Of a DNA stretch of 64,000 bases, positions 45,223 to 57,900 are shown piece after piece. Position 1 is the stretch's first letter, and each line of letters begins with the position of its first letter. The stretch comes from Pachyseris speciosa (taxonomy: Eukaryota > Cnidaria > Anthozoa > Scleractinia > Pachyseridae): the NCBI GenBank assembly GCA_016490735.1, contig JAEMWC010000568.1, positions 236,001-300,000 of the forward strand, written 5' to 3'. The translations under genes and the position numbers were made by a program. The notes under the pieces are model-generated. The model did no database searches, had not been told where the DNA came from, and saw only the letters and a program-made list of their open reading frames with translations.

Positions 45223-48200
45223 GTATATGTATATGTATATATATATATGTATATGTATATGTATATGTATATATATATGTATATATATATTTATGTATAT
45301 ATATATGTATATGTATGTATATGTATGTATTGGGGGTTTAGGTTTATTACATGTATATGAAGGAAGTAATTTTTGGGACTTACAACTGACTGCTTAGTAT
45401 GGTGCCGCTTAATACAGGCTAGACTGTACCTCCCTAAGATTTGTATTTTGGTTGGACTCCCTGCAGGTCGTCTGCCATTCTCAATCAGAGTTCTACTGGA
45501 GTCTGCTGTGCGTAACTGTGATGGCTTTCAAGTAAAGTCAAAGGATGTGGAGAACATATTGGACTGGGAAAACAACCAGAAACAAAATGTCGAAATCCCT
45601 TTTATGCCTGCAAGAGTCATCCTCCAGGATTTTACGTGAGTAGTTGGCAAAGACTGAGAAATTTTAGTAACATTAATTTTGTGTCCATGAAGGTTTGAAC
45701 ACATGCTAATCTTGAGTGACCTGTACAGTTGAACCTCGATTATCCGGACTTGTGGGGACTGAGCTGAATAGTCCGGATAATCAAGAGTTTGGATAATCGA
45801 AAATATGAATATTAATGAGCCGAAACTAAAACTGAATGACTGAACGAGTGGAGCATGAAATTTCACTTAGAAACAAAGAACACCTGAGCAAATCAGAGAT
45901 CATTGAAATCCAATGCAGTAGTATGGTGCACATGAGCTCAAAACGTATACAGATTTGTGTTTTGAGGTGAAATAAATTCAGTTTGAACCGGAGTTTCATT
46001 ACTTAATTTCAAGGGGAAAAGTTTTGCTGCAAATCTTAAATATGGCTAATTAATATTCATGAAAAACTGGGACCAGCTAAGCAAGTCTGGATAATCGAAA
46101 AATCTGGATAATCGAGGTCCGGATAATTGAGGTTAGACTGTAGCTTAAATCAAGATTTACATTGTCTGCCAAATAGCACCCCTTCTTGCTTTTTAAGGGG
46201 CAATTTGCTTTTTAACTGGGAAACTGGTCATTATGCCTTGTTTACCAGTAAGTTTTGTTTTCGTGTACGTATGACTGATCCATCACTGCTCACATTTCTT
46301 TAGTTAATTGTAAGTATGGCCTGCCTAGATTAGCCTTAGCTACCTGTGGGCCAGCTAACTCTTTTTGTTTTAGTACATACAAATTTTAAAAATAAAGTTG
46401 TTGTTTCTGTTTCGACAGGTAAAGAATGTGGCATGGCGTGACCCTACATGTCTAAACTACATGTTGCATAACTAACTACGTGTTGCTTAACTAACATAAC
46501 ATGTTGCACAACTAACATAACATGTTGCATAACTAGAAATCAAATTGCTTGTGCATGTATTTTGTTAGTGATTATGGTTATTCATCATTATTCAACATGA
46601 TTAGCCATTTGAACAGATTGGAATACCATTCGAACGGCTCTTGCTGTGCATTCAAAAAAATTACAGGTCTACTTGCCGTTCGAACGGCCCTTGCCTTGGC
46701 TTCAAAAAAATTTCTTGCCGTTTGAATGCCTCTTGCTGCGTGTTCAAACAAATTTCTTTCCATTTGAATGGCTCTTGTCTTGCGTTAGAAAAAATTTCTT
46801 TGCTGTCCTTTTCTTAAATAATCATTGATGCCATGCTTTTGGATATTAAAATAAACAAGTTTCATTCAAAAGTTAGTGAGGTAATGTTCTCACTGCAAAT
46901 GTATTATAAACTAATATGTACAGTAAATATATGTACAACTGTTTTTGCAAAATATAATAAAAAAATACTTAATATTCTTAATTTTCCTTTCTTTCAGTGG
47001 TGTACCTGCTGTGGTGGACTTTGCTGCCATGCGAGATGCTGTTAAACGGCTTGGAGGGGAACCAGACAAAATCAACCCACTGTGTCCTGTTGACCTTGTA
47101 ATTGACCATTCTGTACAAGTTGACGTGTCAAGAAGGTATTGAAAATTGTTTCAGTGGTACATACACGTGCTTTTGTTTTAAAATGATCAGGTGCCGTGAG
47201 AGGAAAAAAACAATGGAAAAAAAAGGAACTGATGGAGTGCACTGTTGGTTTGACAAGCACAGAGCACTGTAATACTGGTATAAAAGATTTTGCAGGTTTA
47301 ATGAATGTCCTAACACCAGTAGCTGCTAAAAGACCATTTTCAAGTTGCATGTGCCTCTTTTTAGAAAATGAGTTCTAGCATTCTGTAGGTAACTGGTATT
47401 TTGTCCAACTGTACATGTAAATAACATTAATTTTGGTTATCCAGTTGGACATGTGTGCTTTTAATAAAGGAAAATCATTTGAAGTTCTCTGGCATACAGT
47501 ATAATGTACCTTACTCTGTAGAGAACTTGATTTAAGATCATGATGGCAAAATAACTCACAAAGGTGTCTTGGTAGTACAAACTTTGTTAATACTTCTTAA
47601 TTTGTACATGAAAATAATGTGTTTTTTATGTCTTTTAGCTCCCAAACAAATCATTTCTCGTAATTGAATTATTATTTTTATTTCTTTATTTTATTTTTTA
47701 TTTTATTGTTTTATTTCTGTGTTTTGTTGTTGTTGTTGTTGTTGTCTCTTTGACCGTGATGTTCAAATAACAATCTAAACGGCGTTAGCCCTCTTGATGA
47801 GCACTATGTGATCTTAGAGCAAATGCCGAAAAAAAATTGTTTAAATTACCATAAAAGCTCTATTAAGCCCCCGGGGGGCTTATTTAATTTCAGGCCTTAT
47901 TAAAGGGGGGCTTATTAGAGAGGGGGGCTTAATAGAGGGGGGGGGGGGTGCTTATTTCAAATCTTTGGACATGCCGATTTGTGTTAAACAGTTTCTGTAC
48001 AAATCTCAAACAACTGCAGTAAAACTTTATTATTACTTTTTATACCGAGCAGGAAACAGTATTGTGTGTTTTATTGTATATTTGTATAGGTAATCACATG
48101 ATTTCGAGTGCAAATTGGAATAAATAAGCACGAGTAAAATTTTTTCAGACTCACAAAATTCGGGCTCGTGCAATTTGTGGTCGTTGAAAAAATTTACAAC

Positions 48201-51200
48201 TGCTTATTTATTCCAAATTGCACGAAAAAAATCATGCGATTACTTATTAATAATATACATGAAAAATTGCGATATAGCTTCTTAACTTCACAGAAGCAAC
48301 GCAATGAAGCTAAGGTGAATCAAAACAACAGTTTTCTCAATGTTTTTAAAGCGTTTTTAGCTGTAAAAACTGGCTAAACAATTACAGGCTATAGCTATAA
48401 GGCTACTTTGTTTGTTAAGTGTCTATCAAGCGCTGTAATCATTACCTTCAGACTTTCTAGTTCATTATCTTTGCCTTGTTCGTCCTTATTTGTTTACTAA
48501 TCTAGGCGTCACTCCAGTGTAGTGTTGAATTCAATGGACTCACAATTCCAATTACGTCAGCAATTCCCTTCTCTGGACACCACTGTTTCCAAACAGACAG
48601 CTAAAATACAGTGCTTTTCGCAGCCGTTTCTCCTTTTTAGAGCTGTTTTGCAGCTTCTCTGCTGTTATTGCAGTCATGAAGAAAGAAAACCTGCTCAAAA
48701 AGCCAGCCATTGTTTTTGCTCGCAGAGTTGCTTGCAGCTCTTCAGACTTTGCACCATTCAAAGGCTGCGTTTGATTGGCTCAATTTCAGTTCCTTTGTTA
48801 ATTAACCAATCAGAATTGTCAGTTGTTTACCTCTTTTTTGCATCGTGTTTCCTAAAAACTGCATTTCTCTTAGCCGGTCAGAATCGAGAATTTTTTTTAT
48901 GTACATCATTAGTTTAAAAACAAACCAACAGGGCTGCCCTCGTAAGAGGGAATAGGAGGGAATAATTACAAAATCTTGTGACCTTAAGGGGTGGGGGGGG
49001 GTGGGGGGGGGGGTTATTACAAAAACCGACTCCCAAAAGGGGGACTTAAAAGAGGGGGGTGGGCTTAATAGAGCTTTTACGGTAAATGTGTTTTTGAATT
49101 TGTTATTTATTTTGCTGTTTAATTTGGGTAATTGACAGTGATATAATTATCTTAATTTGCAAATGTTGTGCACTCTGGATAGCACTGGACTGCCCTGCAG
49201 GAGGTCACGGGTTCAAACCCAGGCTGGACCAACACTCAGAGTCTTTAAGGCAGAAGTGCTGCCTTTGTAATTACATCTGCAAACAGTTAGACTTTCTATT
49301 CTTCTTGGATAAGAATGGTAAACCGTAGGCCCCATCTCACAACTCTTCATAATTGATTCTGTGGGACATAAACTCATTTCTGTCCGTCATTTTGTATGTG
49401 TTTTTCTGTAATTTTCGAGGGGTTGAGGTCAAGTCGATCTGGTTATTCCATATAAGGGGTTACCACAGAGATTTCACTGGTCCACAACATCAAAGGCTCT
49501 ATCTTTCATGTCACGCTTGTCATGCTAGCTGTCGTTTATTTCTAAACAATTACTGCAGCTACAATTTGTTACTTATTTGATTTATAAGTGTGTTTTTCGA
49601 GCCATTTTCGACCTCAGAAGCCTCAGAAGGCATCATAAAGCTGGGTTGATGGGTAGAGGCAATCCTTTGAAAGAAAACAAAGGTGAGAAGCAATTTCATA
49701 CGAAGTGAGCTGCTCAAAGTATTCGAGCAAGTGGTGGCGATTAATGGAGTGAAGTTGTGTCTTTAGTCGTTTTGTGAGTGGATTCCGGGACCTGGCATGG
49801 TAATTTTGGCAAGTTTTGACCAGTAAATATGCAATCGGAGCAATATTTTGTCAGCAGGACCGGGTGGCTCGACACTTATAAGAAATATCTGAAATGGAAA
49901 TTGGCAGACTGCTATGCGGCAGTTATCAGCAAATATCCCAGAATTCCTTTGGGTCACAAATGCAAAAATTACAGACAGTGAGAGGAACGGTAATCAAATA
50001 GCGTTATCCACATCTTGTGAAAGAAGTGAGCAGAAAAATGTGGAACAGATTGCAAGACGAGAAGTTAAAGTTTGCTGCCAATGTAGACTTTTAGCTTCAA
50101 GAGGACTTTTTGTCTTAAATACTTCAAGACAAAAGTTGCATCATTTTGTTGTTGTCCAAGGGTGTTCGAAGTGAAACTTTTGGTTTGCAACAAAATGAAC
50201 GGTCATATTCCATGATAATTGGGATTTTAGGGGTGGTAAAGTCCAAACAACTAAGCAATTGGCTATCATAATTATTGGCTCATTTCAACCACAGTCCGGG
50301 ATTTGTGAAAGTTACAGGTTTTCAAAGCATGCGTCCCTGAGGACACATAAATTACAGAGCCAGACAGAAATGAGTCAAAGAACCATGAGGGAAGTAATGA
50401 GCCCTGGGTTAATGATAAGATAATAATGCACATTATTGGTTGGCAGAGGATAGGATATGATTTTAAGGCTTTGTTCCCCAGTGGGGAAAGAGACAAAAGC
50501 CATTTTATCTAAGCACTGGTGATGATTACTGGGAATTGTATGGTTGGTTAGAAATCAGTAAGACTAGGGGCAGCAATTGGGAACTTATATGTACTGCCAA
50601 TGAGGAACAAACTGGATGTAACCTATTGCACAGGACCTATCAAGGCCATTTATGGTACATTTTCTCTTAGTAATGATAATGATGATAATGGTAATATATA
50701 TTAACCCGTTGACTACCAAGCATTTTTCTGAAAAACGCCTTTTGAAGCTTGTCAAGCTGTTTTCTGGCCAGATTCTAGCCAAAAAGAATCAAAACTGCCC
50801 AAAAATCTGTTTGCTGTTGGAGTTCATCGTGCCCTTTTGTTCTTGATGCTTAATATTAGCTTTCCAAGATCAGGCATGTGCAAAAAACAAATTAAACTTT
50901 GTTGTTGAAAAGTTTCACCGCCCCCTCTCCTTCTACCTTTCACTTTCTCTCCTCCCCTTTTCTTTCACTTTTCTTACCTCACTTTCTTTTTCTCTTGCTG
51001 GGCATTTTATGGGCTTCCTTTCAGTGGGAAAAGATTTGTGGAAAACTTTTAGGATTGTAGGATTAGGTGGAAGGAAGTGCAGGTGGGTAGTGGAACAAGA
51101 TTTTCATTCAAATTTTCGGCTCAATAATGTTACCTGGTTTTTTCGCGTTTTCTCGGGCCTGTTTGACGGAATTGTCCTGATTTGGGTATGTTTTGAAAGA

Positions 51201-51416
51201 TCTCTTCCCCCTGCACATGCTACATGTAAAAGTTGTCCATGATCATTAAAACTGATGACATCACAAGTGGTACAAGGGACGTGGTTCTGCACGGCCGGTT
51301 TTGGCCAGCATGGGTGCCAATGGGTTAATGATTTAATAATAATGCTAACAACAACACTAATAACAACAATAACAATAACATTAATGATATATGGGAATAA
51401 CATAAATAATAATAAT

Positions 51417-51452
<36 letters not shown>

Positions 51453-51462
51453 TTATAATAAC

Positions 51463-51493
<31 letters not shown>

Positions 51494-54400
51494 TAAAGTT
51501 GCAGTAAGATTTTTTTGGAATTAAATGTAGATGTAAATGCAGTTGCAAATTTTTATCATGAACATGTACCTTTATAAATATAATGTACATGTACATTGTC
51601 TGACATTTGTGTTGTCTCCTTTCTAAATGTTCATCAGTCCTATATCACATTTTGTTTTTGCACTTCATACATAATTGCATCCAATCTTTGCATTCTTACA
51701 TGCACTTTTTGTGTTGTCCCATTTCTACAACTCTCTGTTATCACTTCCACTGTGCATACATGTACCTCCTTAATGTCATCTGTTAACTGAATATTTGTAG
51801 GAACATCATACAAGAGAATCTCTGGTATTGTTTTTTCAGTCAGACTCAATTGTTTGACCCTGGTGGCAACTGGCCTAAGAAGGACGATCCATGTCCATTT
51901 CACTTGCTGCGCATAGACTGGTGCGATTTCACTCTTCTTTTAATTGTAACAAAATAATGTTCATTTTTCCTATGCACAAATTTCTCTCTCTGCACCTTGC
52001 AGTACTTTTATTACACTTGTGTATAATCATGTTATTGAAATTGTCTTGATCTTTAGCAAATATATATAGGCTCCTCTCTGAAGCACATGCGTTGTACTCA
52101 CTCAATCATACAGTCTCCACACACAGGCACTGCTTAGATTCTTCAATGTCAGTGTGTACATGCTCCATATAAATATTAATAATCAATAAATATCCATACC
52201 CTACCATGGAAGGCATCTTCATCTTGAGCCTCCCTCCCCTCCCTCTTGCTATTGGAAATTCCAAAATGTTCAACCCCCCTTACCCTCAGAATTCCAAACC
52301 GCTCCACCCCCCTATGTCTGGAATTCCAATACCTTGAACCCCCCATGCATTCAGAATTCCATTCCATTGAGCCCCTCCCTCCCCTCCCTCCCCCCCCCCA
52401 TGCACTTGGAATTCCAGTCCATTGAACCCCCCTCACCTTCGGAATTTTGAGATGCCTTCCATGGTAGGATCAATCATAATCAGTTAGTTACCTTCTGAGC
52501 CAGGTTTTACTGAAAACACAACATTTTTTGAGCTCACAATATGAACTATGTAATTGTACAGATCTCCTAAAAAATAAACAACCACATAGAGGCACAACAT
52601 TCTTAACCTCCCATAGTTTTATGCACACATCCAAAGCTACACTGTTCACTCTTGAGTGAGATTCCAGAGGGCTTTTTTCTTTCCAAATCCTAGTCATTGG
52701 GAGATTGTTGCCCAAACAAAGTAAATAAAATAAATAACAATGTCTAGTAACATATCTACAGAGAATGGATTGCCCAGTGCTGTTTTTTATTTTAATGGGA
52801 GTGTGGAAATTTACATGTAGGTTTTAGGGGAAGGAGGAAACTTTGGGGCTCTCATTAAGGGATTGGGATTTTCACTGGATATTTTGAGTTGGATCTGGCT
52901 TGCTACTGCAATGAACACTGAAAAAGAAAAAAAAATTATAATAAAATAAAAATACTGCTTAGACCACAACAGCTGGAATCCCTGGATACTTTTTACATAG
53001 TCCTACTGACTTCAAAGACAGCTCTGATAACCTTGAGTATGCAGAGCAAACATTTCACAGGAAAGAAAAGAAACAACAACAGAGTCCACACACACTAATC
53101 AAAAATTGAATTCAACCAGACTGTGTACTGTCCTGTTTCCTTCTTACCTTTAGAGTTTGCAACTACTTATTTACAAAATAATGTACTGTAAAAGGTTGGG
53201 CATAAGCTGCAGCTTCAGTTGCTCACTACTTTTGTATTAAAGTTAATCTAACAGCTATAACTAGTTTTACTGGTATGCATATATTTACTCATACGTTTGG
53301 GGCTTTGTTCCATTTGACAAATTTCAACAATAATTTTGTTAGACCATTTGATAACCTGGACAAGGACAAGAAATTGTGATTTTTCTCTAAATTAGTGCTA
53401 GTGTTGCTACTGGTGTTTGGGACAGGTTTAGTCATGCTTGACTCCAAACAACAAAAACTTGCATGGGCCATTGCCTTTGATGTTGCTATTTTCGTCAGAC
53501 CAGCTATTTAGGACATAGTAGTTGCACGTTAGTCATTTTTTTATTTATTGACCATTAGTCCTACATGTATTTTATTTACTAGCTCTACAGCGCTTCAGAA
53601 GAATCAGGAAATGGAATTCATGAGGAACAAAGAGAGATTTCTTTTTCTGAAGGTATGCTAAAAAATTAATGTAGAGTAGAATATGAGACACAAATGGTGA
53701 TTGTTACAGATGTGCTACCTCTTGAACACTAAATCTTGACCTATGTAGTCGCTTATTGTGTGTTTCTAGAAAAGCAATGGCAACAGCAACGGCAATGAGA
53801 ATGCCACAAAACAATAGGTTTAAGGAGCAAAAACAAAGGCTCTGCACATGTGTTTTACATTTTGGTACATTTCTTTGCTGTCCTCAGCAAAACAACAACA
53901 TGACCTGACCAAATTTTAGGTTTTGTGGAGAACATGAGTGTATGACGATGTCCTGTTGGGAAGGGGAGTCTTTATGCCCCCGTTTGAGTTTCAAACCTTT
54001 TCACATTGCAATTTTGGACTGGCGTTTTATAAAATTAGACAGCGACTTGTAGATATTCAGAATTTCGTCAAAAGTCACTGATATCAATTATATCAGAAAT
54101 GTGTAAGTCCGGAAAGTTTATCGTAAATGTGTTCTCATAATTCTGTTGTCAAAACATTTTATCCTTGGATGTAATCATCAATTAAAATTGAATAGCCTTG
54201 TAAAGTGTGAGATGGGAATTAAGAGAAAAGACCCAGAAAATGAGTGTAAATCTGCCATCAAGGCTATGTTTTACTGCTTTGTAAAATACAATTTCGTCTG
54301 CCTGAATGTCTGCAAGTCACTACATCTAATTTTATAAAATGCCAGTGTCGTTGTCTATTTTGCTTTTATCATTGTCACTGTCATAATTTCATGTAAGCAG

Positions 54401-54883
54401 TTCCATCATCTGTCATCGTTTCAGCTCCTTCATGTTGCTGTTGCAGAACCGTGTCAGAGTTTCACCCTAACAGAGCCTCTATGATGGTGAACTCCTCCTT
54501 CTTTTCCCCAGCTTCAATGTTTTTTTTACTAATAATATTTAGCTCCAGGATAGTTTGCCAGCATTTTACAAGTTAAACAAGTTGGAAAAATCACAAAAGA
54601 TGGAGTTACAATATTTTAACAAGAAGTTACATTTTGAAATGTTTTTGTTGCCGTTGCTGTCATCATTGCTTAAGTTGTGAGGGGGAGCAGGGCATCAAAT
54701 GTCAGATATTTAAAGGAAAGTTTGATGCTAAATTAGAATTTTCAGAGAACTGTGTGTGCAGGGGAGGATTGTATAGAGGAGATGTGCTGGCTATGGGTAA
54801 TTTATGAATAAACAACTCTTTAGAACATGTGTTTGTAGTATAGATGGAGGTTTGCTGGTATTAGTGGTTGGAGTGTTAGACAT

Positions 54884-54914
<31 letters not shown>

Positions 54915-57900
54915 TTCGCACCAATGTGGCCCTGTTCGATTCCCGGACCAGGTGTCATGTGTGGGTTGAGTTTGTTGTTGGTTCTCTGCTCTGAGAGGTT
55001 TTTCTCTGGGTACTCCGGTTTTCCCCTCTCCTCAAAAACCAACATTTCTAAATTCCAATTCAATCTGGAACACACGCTCTCAGCTCCGATGGTGGATCGT
55101 GGGTAAACAAATTACATTTACATTTTTTTTACATATGGGGTGCTGGGTTCAAGATCTGCTCTGACCACTAGCTTGAGTTGTTTTGCAGTAGTGCGGAGTC
55201 CTCACTCAGCCATGCTTGTAAAATAGCCAACAGGTATGCCTCCTGCCAGTTTGGATTTGTTGGCTGTCCATTGTGTCAAACTGCTCGTAAAAATAATTAA
55301 AATAAGAAAAAATTCTCAAGAAAGTTCTCATTGGTTGTTGTTGTCTTTTTTTCTAGTGGGGTTCAAAAGCTTTCAAGAACATGACAATTGTTCCACCTGG
55401 ATCAGGCATTGTACACCAGGTCAATCTTGAGTACCTTGGCCGTGTTGTTTTTAATTTGGACAATGTTTTGTACCCTGATAGTTTGGTGGGCACAGACTCA
55501 CACACAACTATGATCAATGGACTTGGGATTGTTGGCTGGGGTGAGTATGTCTCTATCATTGACTGTTTTCTCGCCATTGTTCATGTTTAGTTATATAGAA
55601 AGACAGATAATGATGCTGAGGATGATTATGATGTTTACAATGATGACAATCTTCACTGTTTCTGTGTGTGAGAAATTAAATCTCAGCTAGGAAAGTCATA
55701 TGATCAAATCTAACATGATGAATGCGTATTATACCAGTCCGCACTACGTGTAAATATCTATGATGCAAGACTGTCAACCTTTCACTTTTAATTTGAAGTC
55801 TCAGTTTGCATGTACCACTGTTTTCCTTTGAAGTTTAGGCTGGGTTTCGATCTCTTATGTTCAGAGTAAGCCCTTTCAATAACATTTTGTTGCCAGCAGC
55901 CTCAGCTGTTTTTTTGCAACAAAAAGAAGAGCAGACTGGAAAATTTGGGTTGATAGAATCTTTGATGAAGTGGCCAACTGCCATTGCTGTAGCGGATAAC
56001 ATTGTGTGCCTGTCAGTACTTGAGGGGGATGAGAGTGCATGGCTTGTGCAGGGTATCTGGGTTGGCCTACTAATAACGCCCCAAATAAATTGTGTTGTTG
56101 ATTATAATTATTTTTGCAGGTGTTGGAGGCATTGAGGCTGAAGCTGTGATGCTGGGTCAGGCTATCAGTATGGTGCTACCTAAAGTTGTGGGATATAAAC
56201 TTACAGGGAAGGTTAAGCCGTACATAACATCCACTGATGTTGTACTCACAATCACAAAGGTAAACATGAAATGGCTTCTCAGTGTTTCTTGTGAACACCA
56301 GTGATGATTTATATCAAATTAAAAATGATTCAATTTTGAGACAGATAATAATAAGCTATAGTAGTGACTGTTTCATATTTCTGGTACTGTGCATGTATAA
56401 TTATGTGGATCTTATGGTTTAAATAATATTGTTTCTGGTTTGAAATTAATAATTTTTTTAAAAGTGAGACTTGGGATACTTTAAATAATATGAAGCACAA
56501 TGCTTTTTGTCTAACAAAAAGTATGCATACATATTTATGCCAGTAAAATTAATTCATGGCTTCACTTCCTTCAAAATCCAAATTCAGGCTTTTACAGGGT
56601 TTGAGCCCATGATATCTGCAATACCAGTGCAGTGCTTTACCAATACAGTACCGCCTGAAAGTATTGACCCATTGGGACGAGGCGATACCTCGTCTATGCC
56701 ACGGGTATAAAAAAGTTGTTCCTGCGGGAAAACCGAGGTACAATTTTGCCACGGGAATACCGCGGGAGAAAAGACGAGATAATGCCGTGGGGAAAGAACA
56801 ATGACGATTAATTCCAGGTGTCAAAAAAGCGGAAGGACTGTAAGGTGCAAAGATTCACGGACATAAAAATAATGCTGTGCGCGAGTTGCGTATGGACTCG
56901 TAAGTTTTGAACCGGCCTCTATATAATGTAAAATCGAAGTCTTTGAAACGCTAAGGGGCTTGCCCTGGTTAAATGCCTGCCTTGGTGAAGTACGGCATTT
57001 GTCCCAATTCTTGGCTTGCACGTCACGCAAGCATCATGCAAATAAAAAATAAAATCGCTTATCTTTCAATAAATTAAGTCAAGAAACTGAGATAGAGTAG
57101 AAGAGTAATAAATAAACAAACTATCCAAGTTTCAGCGTTGTGCGATATTCCGAACTCGAGTTATTCGGTAAAGGGTACTACTCAAAATTATAGTTTTTAG
57201 TATGGAGATGCCATGCTGGCACCGTGTTCCTGTGAGGAACCCCAACATGGCAGGTGGAAATCCATTGGAAACATCTGGAGCTCACTTTTTCTCTCGCAAA
57301 AGATTTTTTCTCTCTGCTAAACTTCAAAACACTCGCATAGACACTTCTCTTAACACATTGGTTATTCAGAACTCGAAAACACAACGTAAATCGATATATT
57401 CGCGTACGTGACGCAACACGCAACCAGACAGACGCAACCACGATGTCAGGCATTGTAAAAAATCTAAATTCAAACTGCTTTATTTTCAAAACAAAGCATG
57501 CTACCAAGCTGAAAACATACAAGCAGATATATCTTTAAAATGTCTTTAACCTGATGAGGTAAAACCTCAAAATTTTTAATTTTAGTTTTTTCTGATGACG
57601 CGTGCTGATTTTATTTGGATCGGCCGAGGCGTTCTTCATGGCTGGCCTTTCCTTCCCTTCTAAACTTAATTCACGGACAACTTGGGAAATTTTAAGATTT
57701 CATCTTCAGAACGACAAAATTCTTAACTTGACATACTCTGATGTTCGAACCATCTTTGCTCCCAAGCTCACGTTGTGTGTCGTCACGTGCCGTGCTCGAA
57801 TTTGCATAAAACGCCAATACGCACCAACGACCAATTGAATTTGGATTTGTTCTTTGAAATCTCGGCCTGCCTTACTTAGAATTTCTTGGTAATTTGTTCG

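Larger units (their letters stand above)
42646..45428. mobile_element. Possible Tigger/pogo-like element split by later insertions
   Basis: Left end TACAATTGAACCTCTATTAA(GCGGTC) at about 42646 and right end (GACC/GCC)GCTTAATACAGGCTAGACTGTA ending near 45428 are roughly complementary. Intermediate words 'ccgcttaata' recur at 42715 and 43000. The interval between contains at least two other elements. The pairing of these ends is inference, since one of the internal 'ccgcttaatagac' sites near 43010 could be the true right end. Confidence 0.35.
38446..45466 (+). other. ACO1 intron 2 (7.0 kb), filled with mobile DNA
   Basis: Contains a minus-strand LINE end, a piggyBac-type MITE, foldbacks, SINE family 2, a TIR element, the Penelope endonuclease palindrome with a hammerhead-like motif, and a TA microsatellite. 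The segment 38450-39550 has no recognised feature. Open frames at 38652-38942 and 41182-41559 are not supported as genes. Confidence 0.85.
47136..53582 (+). other. ACO1 intron 4 (6.4 kb)
   Basis: Contains the large G-rich MITE copy, a SINE family 1 copy, piggyBac-type MITE copy B, an AAT microsatellite and the TIR-bounded minisatellite. 47136-47846, 49373-50700 and 52468-53582 hold no feature I can support. Confidence 0.85.

Noticed and set aside
45077..45397. Long Tyr/Ile-rich frames across the TA repeat
   Set aside because: They are produced entirely by the (TA)n/(TATG)n microsatellite.
48522..48917. 131-codon open frame in ACO1 intron 4
   Set aside because: It lies inside the G-rich MITE copy, is low in coding character and Cys/Leu-rich, and has no recognisable domain.
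54884..54960. tRNA gene suggested by A and B boxes (also at 14192, 62068, 62941, minus 32026)
   Set aside because: No full cloverleaf could be drawn, and the heads are followed by shared SINE bodies present in several copies.
57551..57575. Second hammerhead-like CTGATGAGG...CCTC near 57550
   Set aside because: It has the CUGAUGA core and a short stem but the following sequence lacks GAAA, and no stem I or III partners were found.
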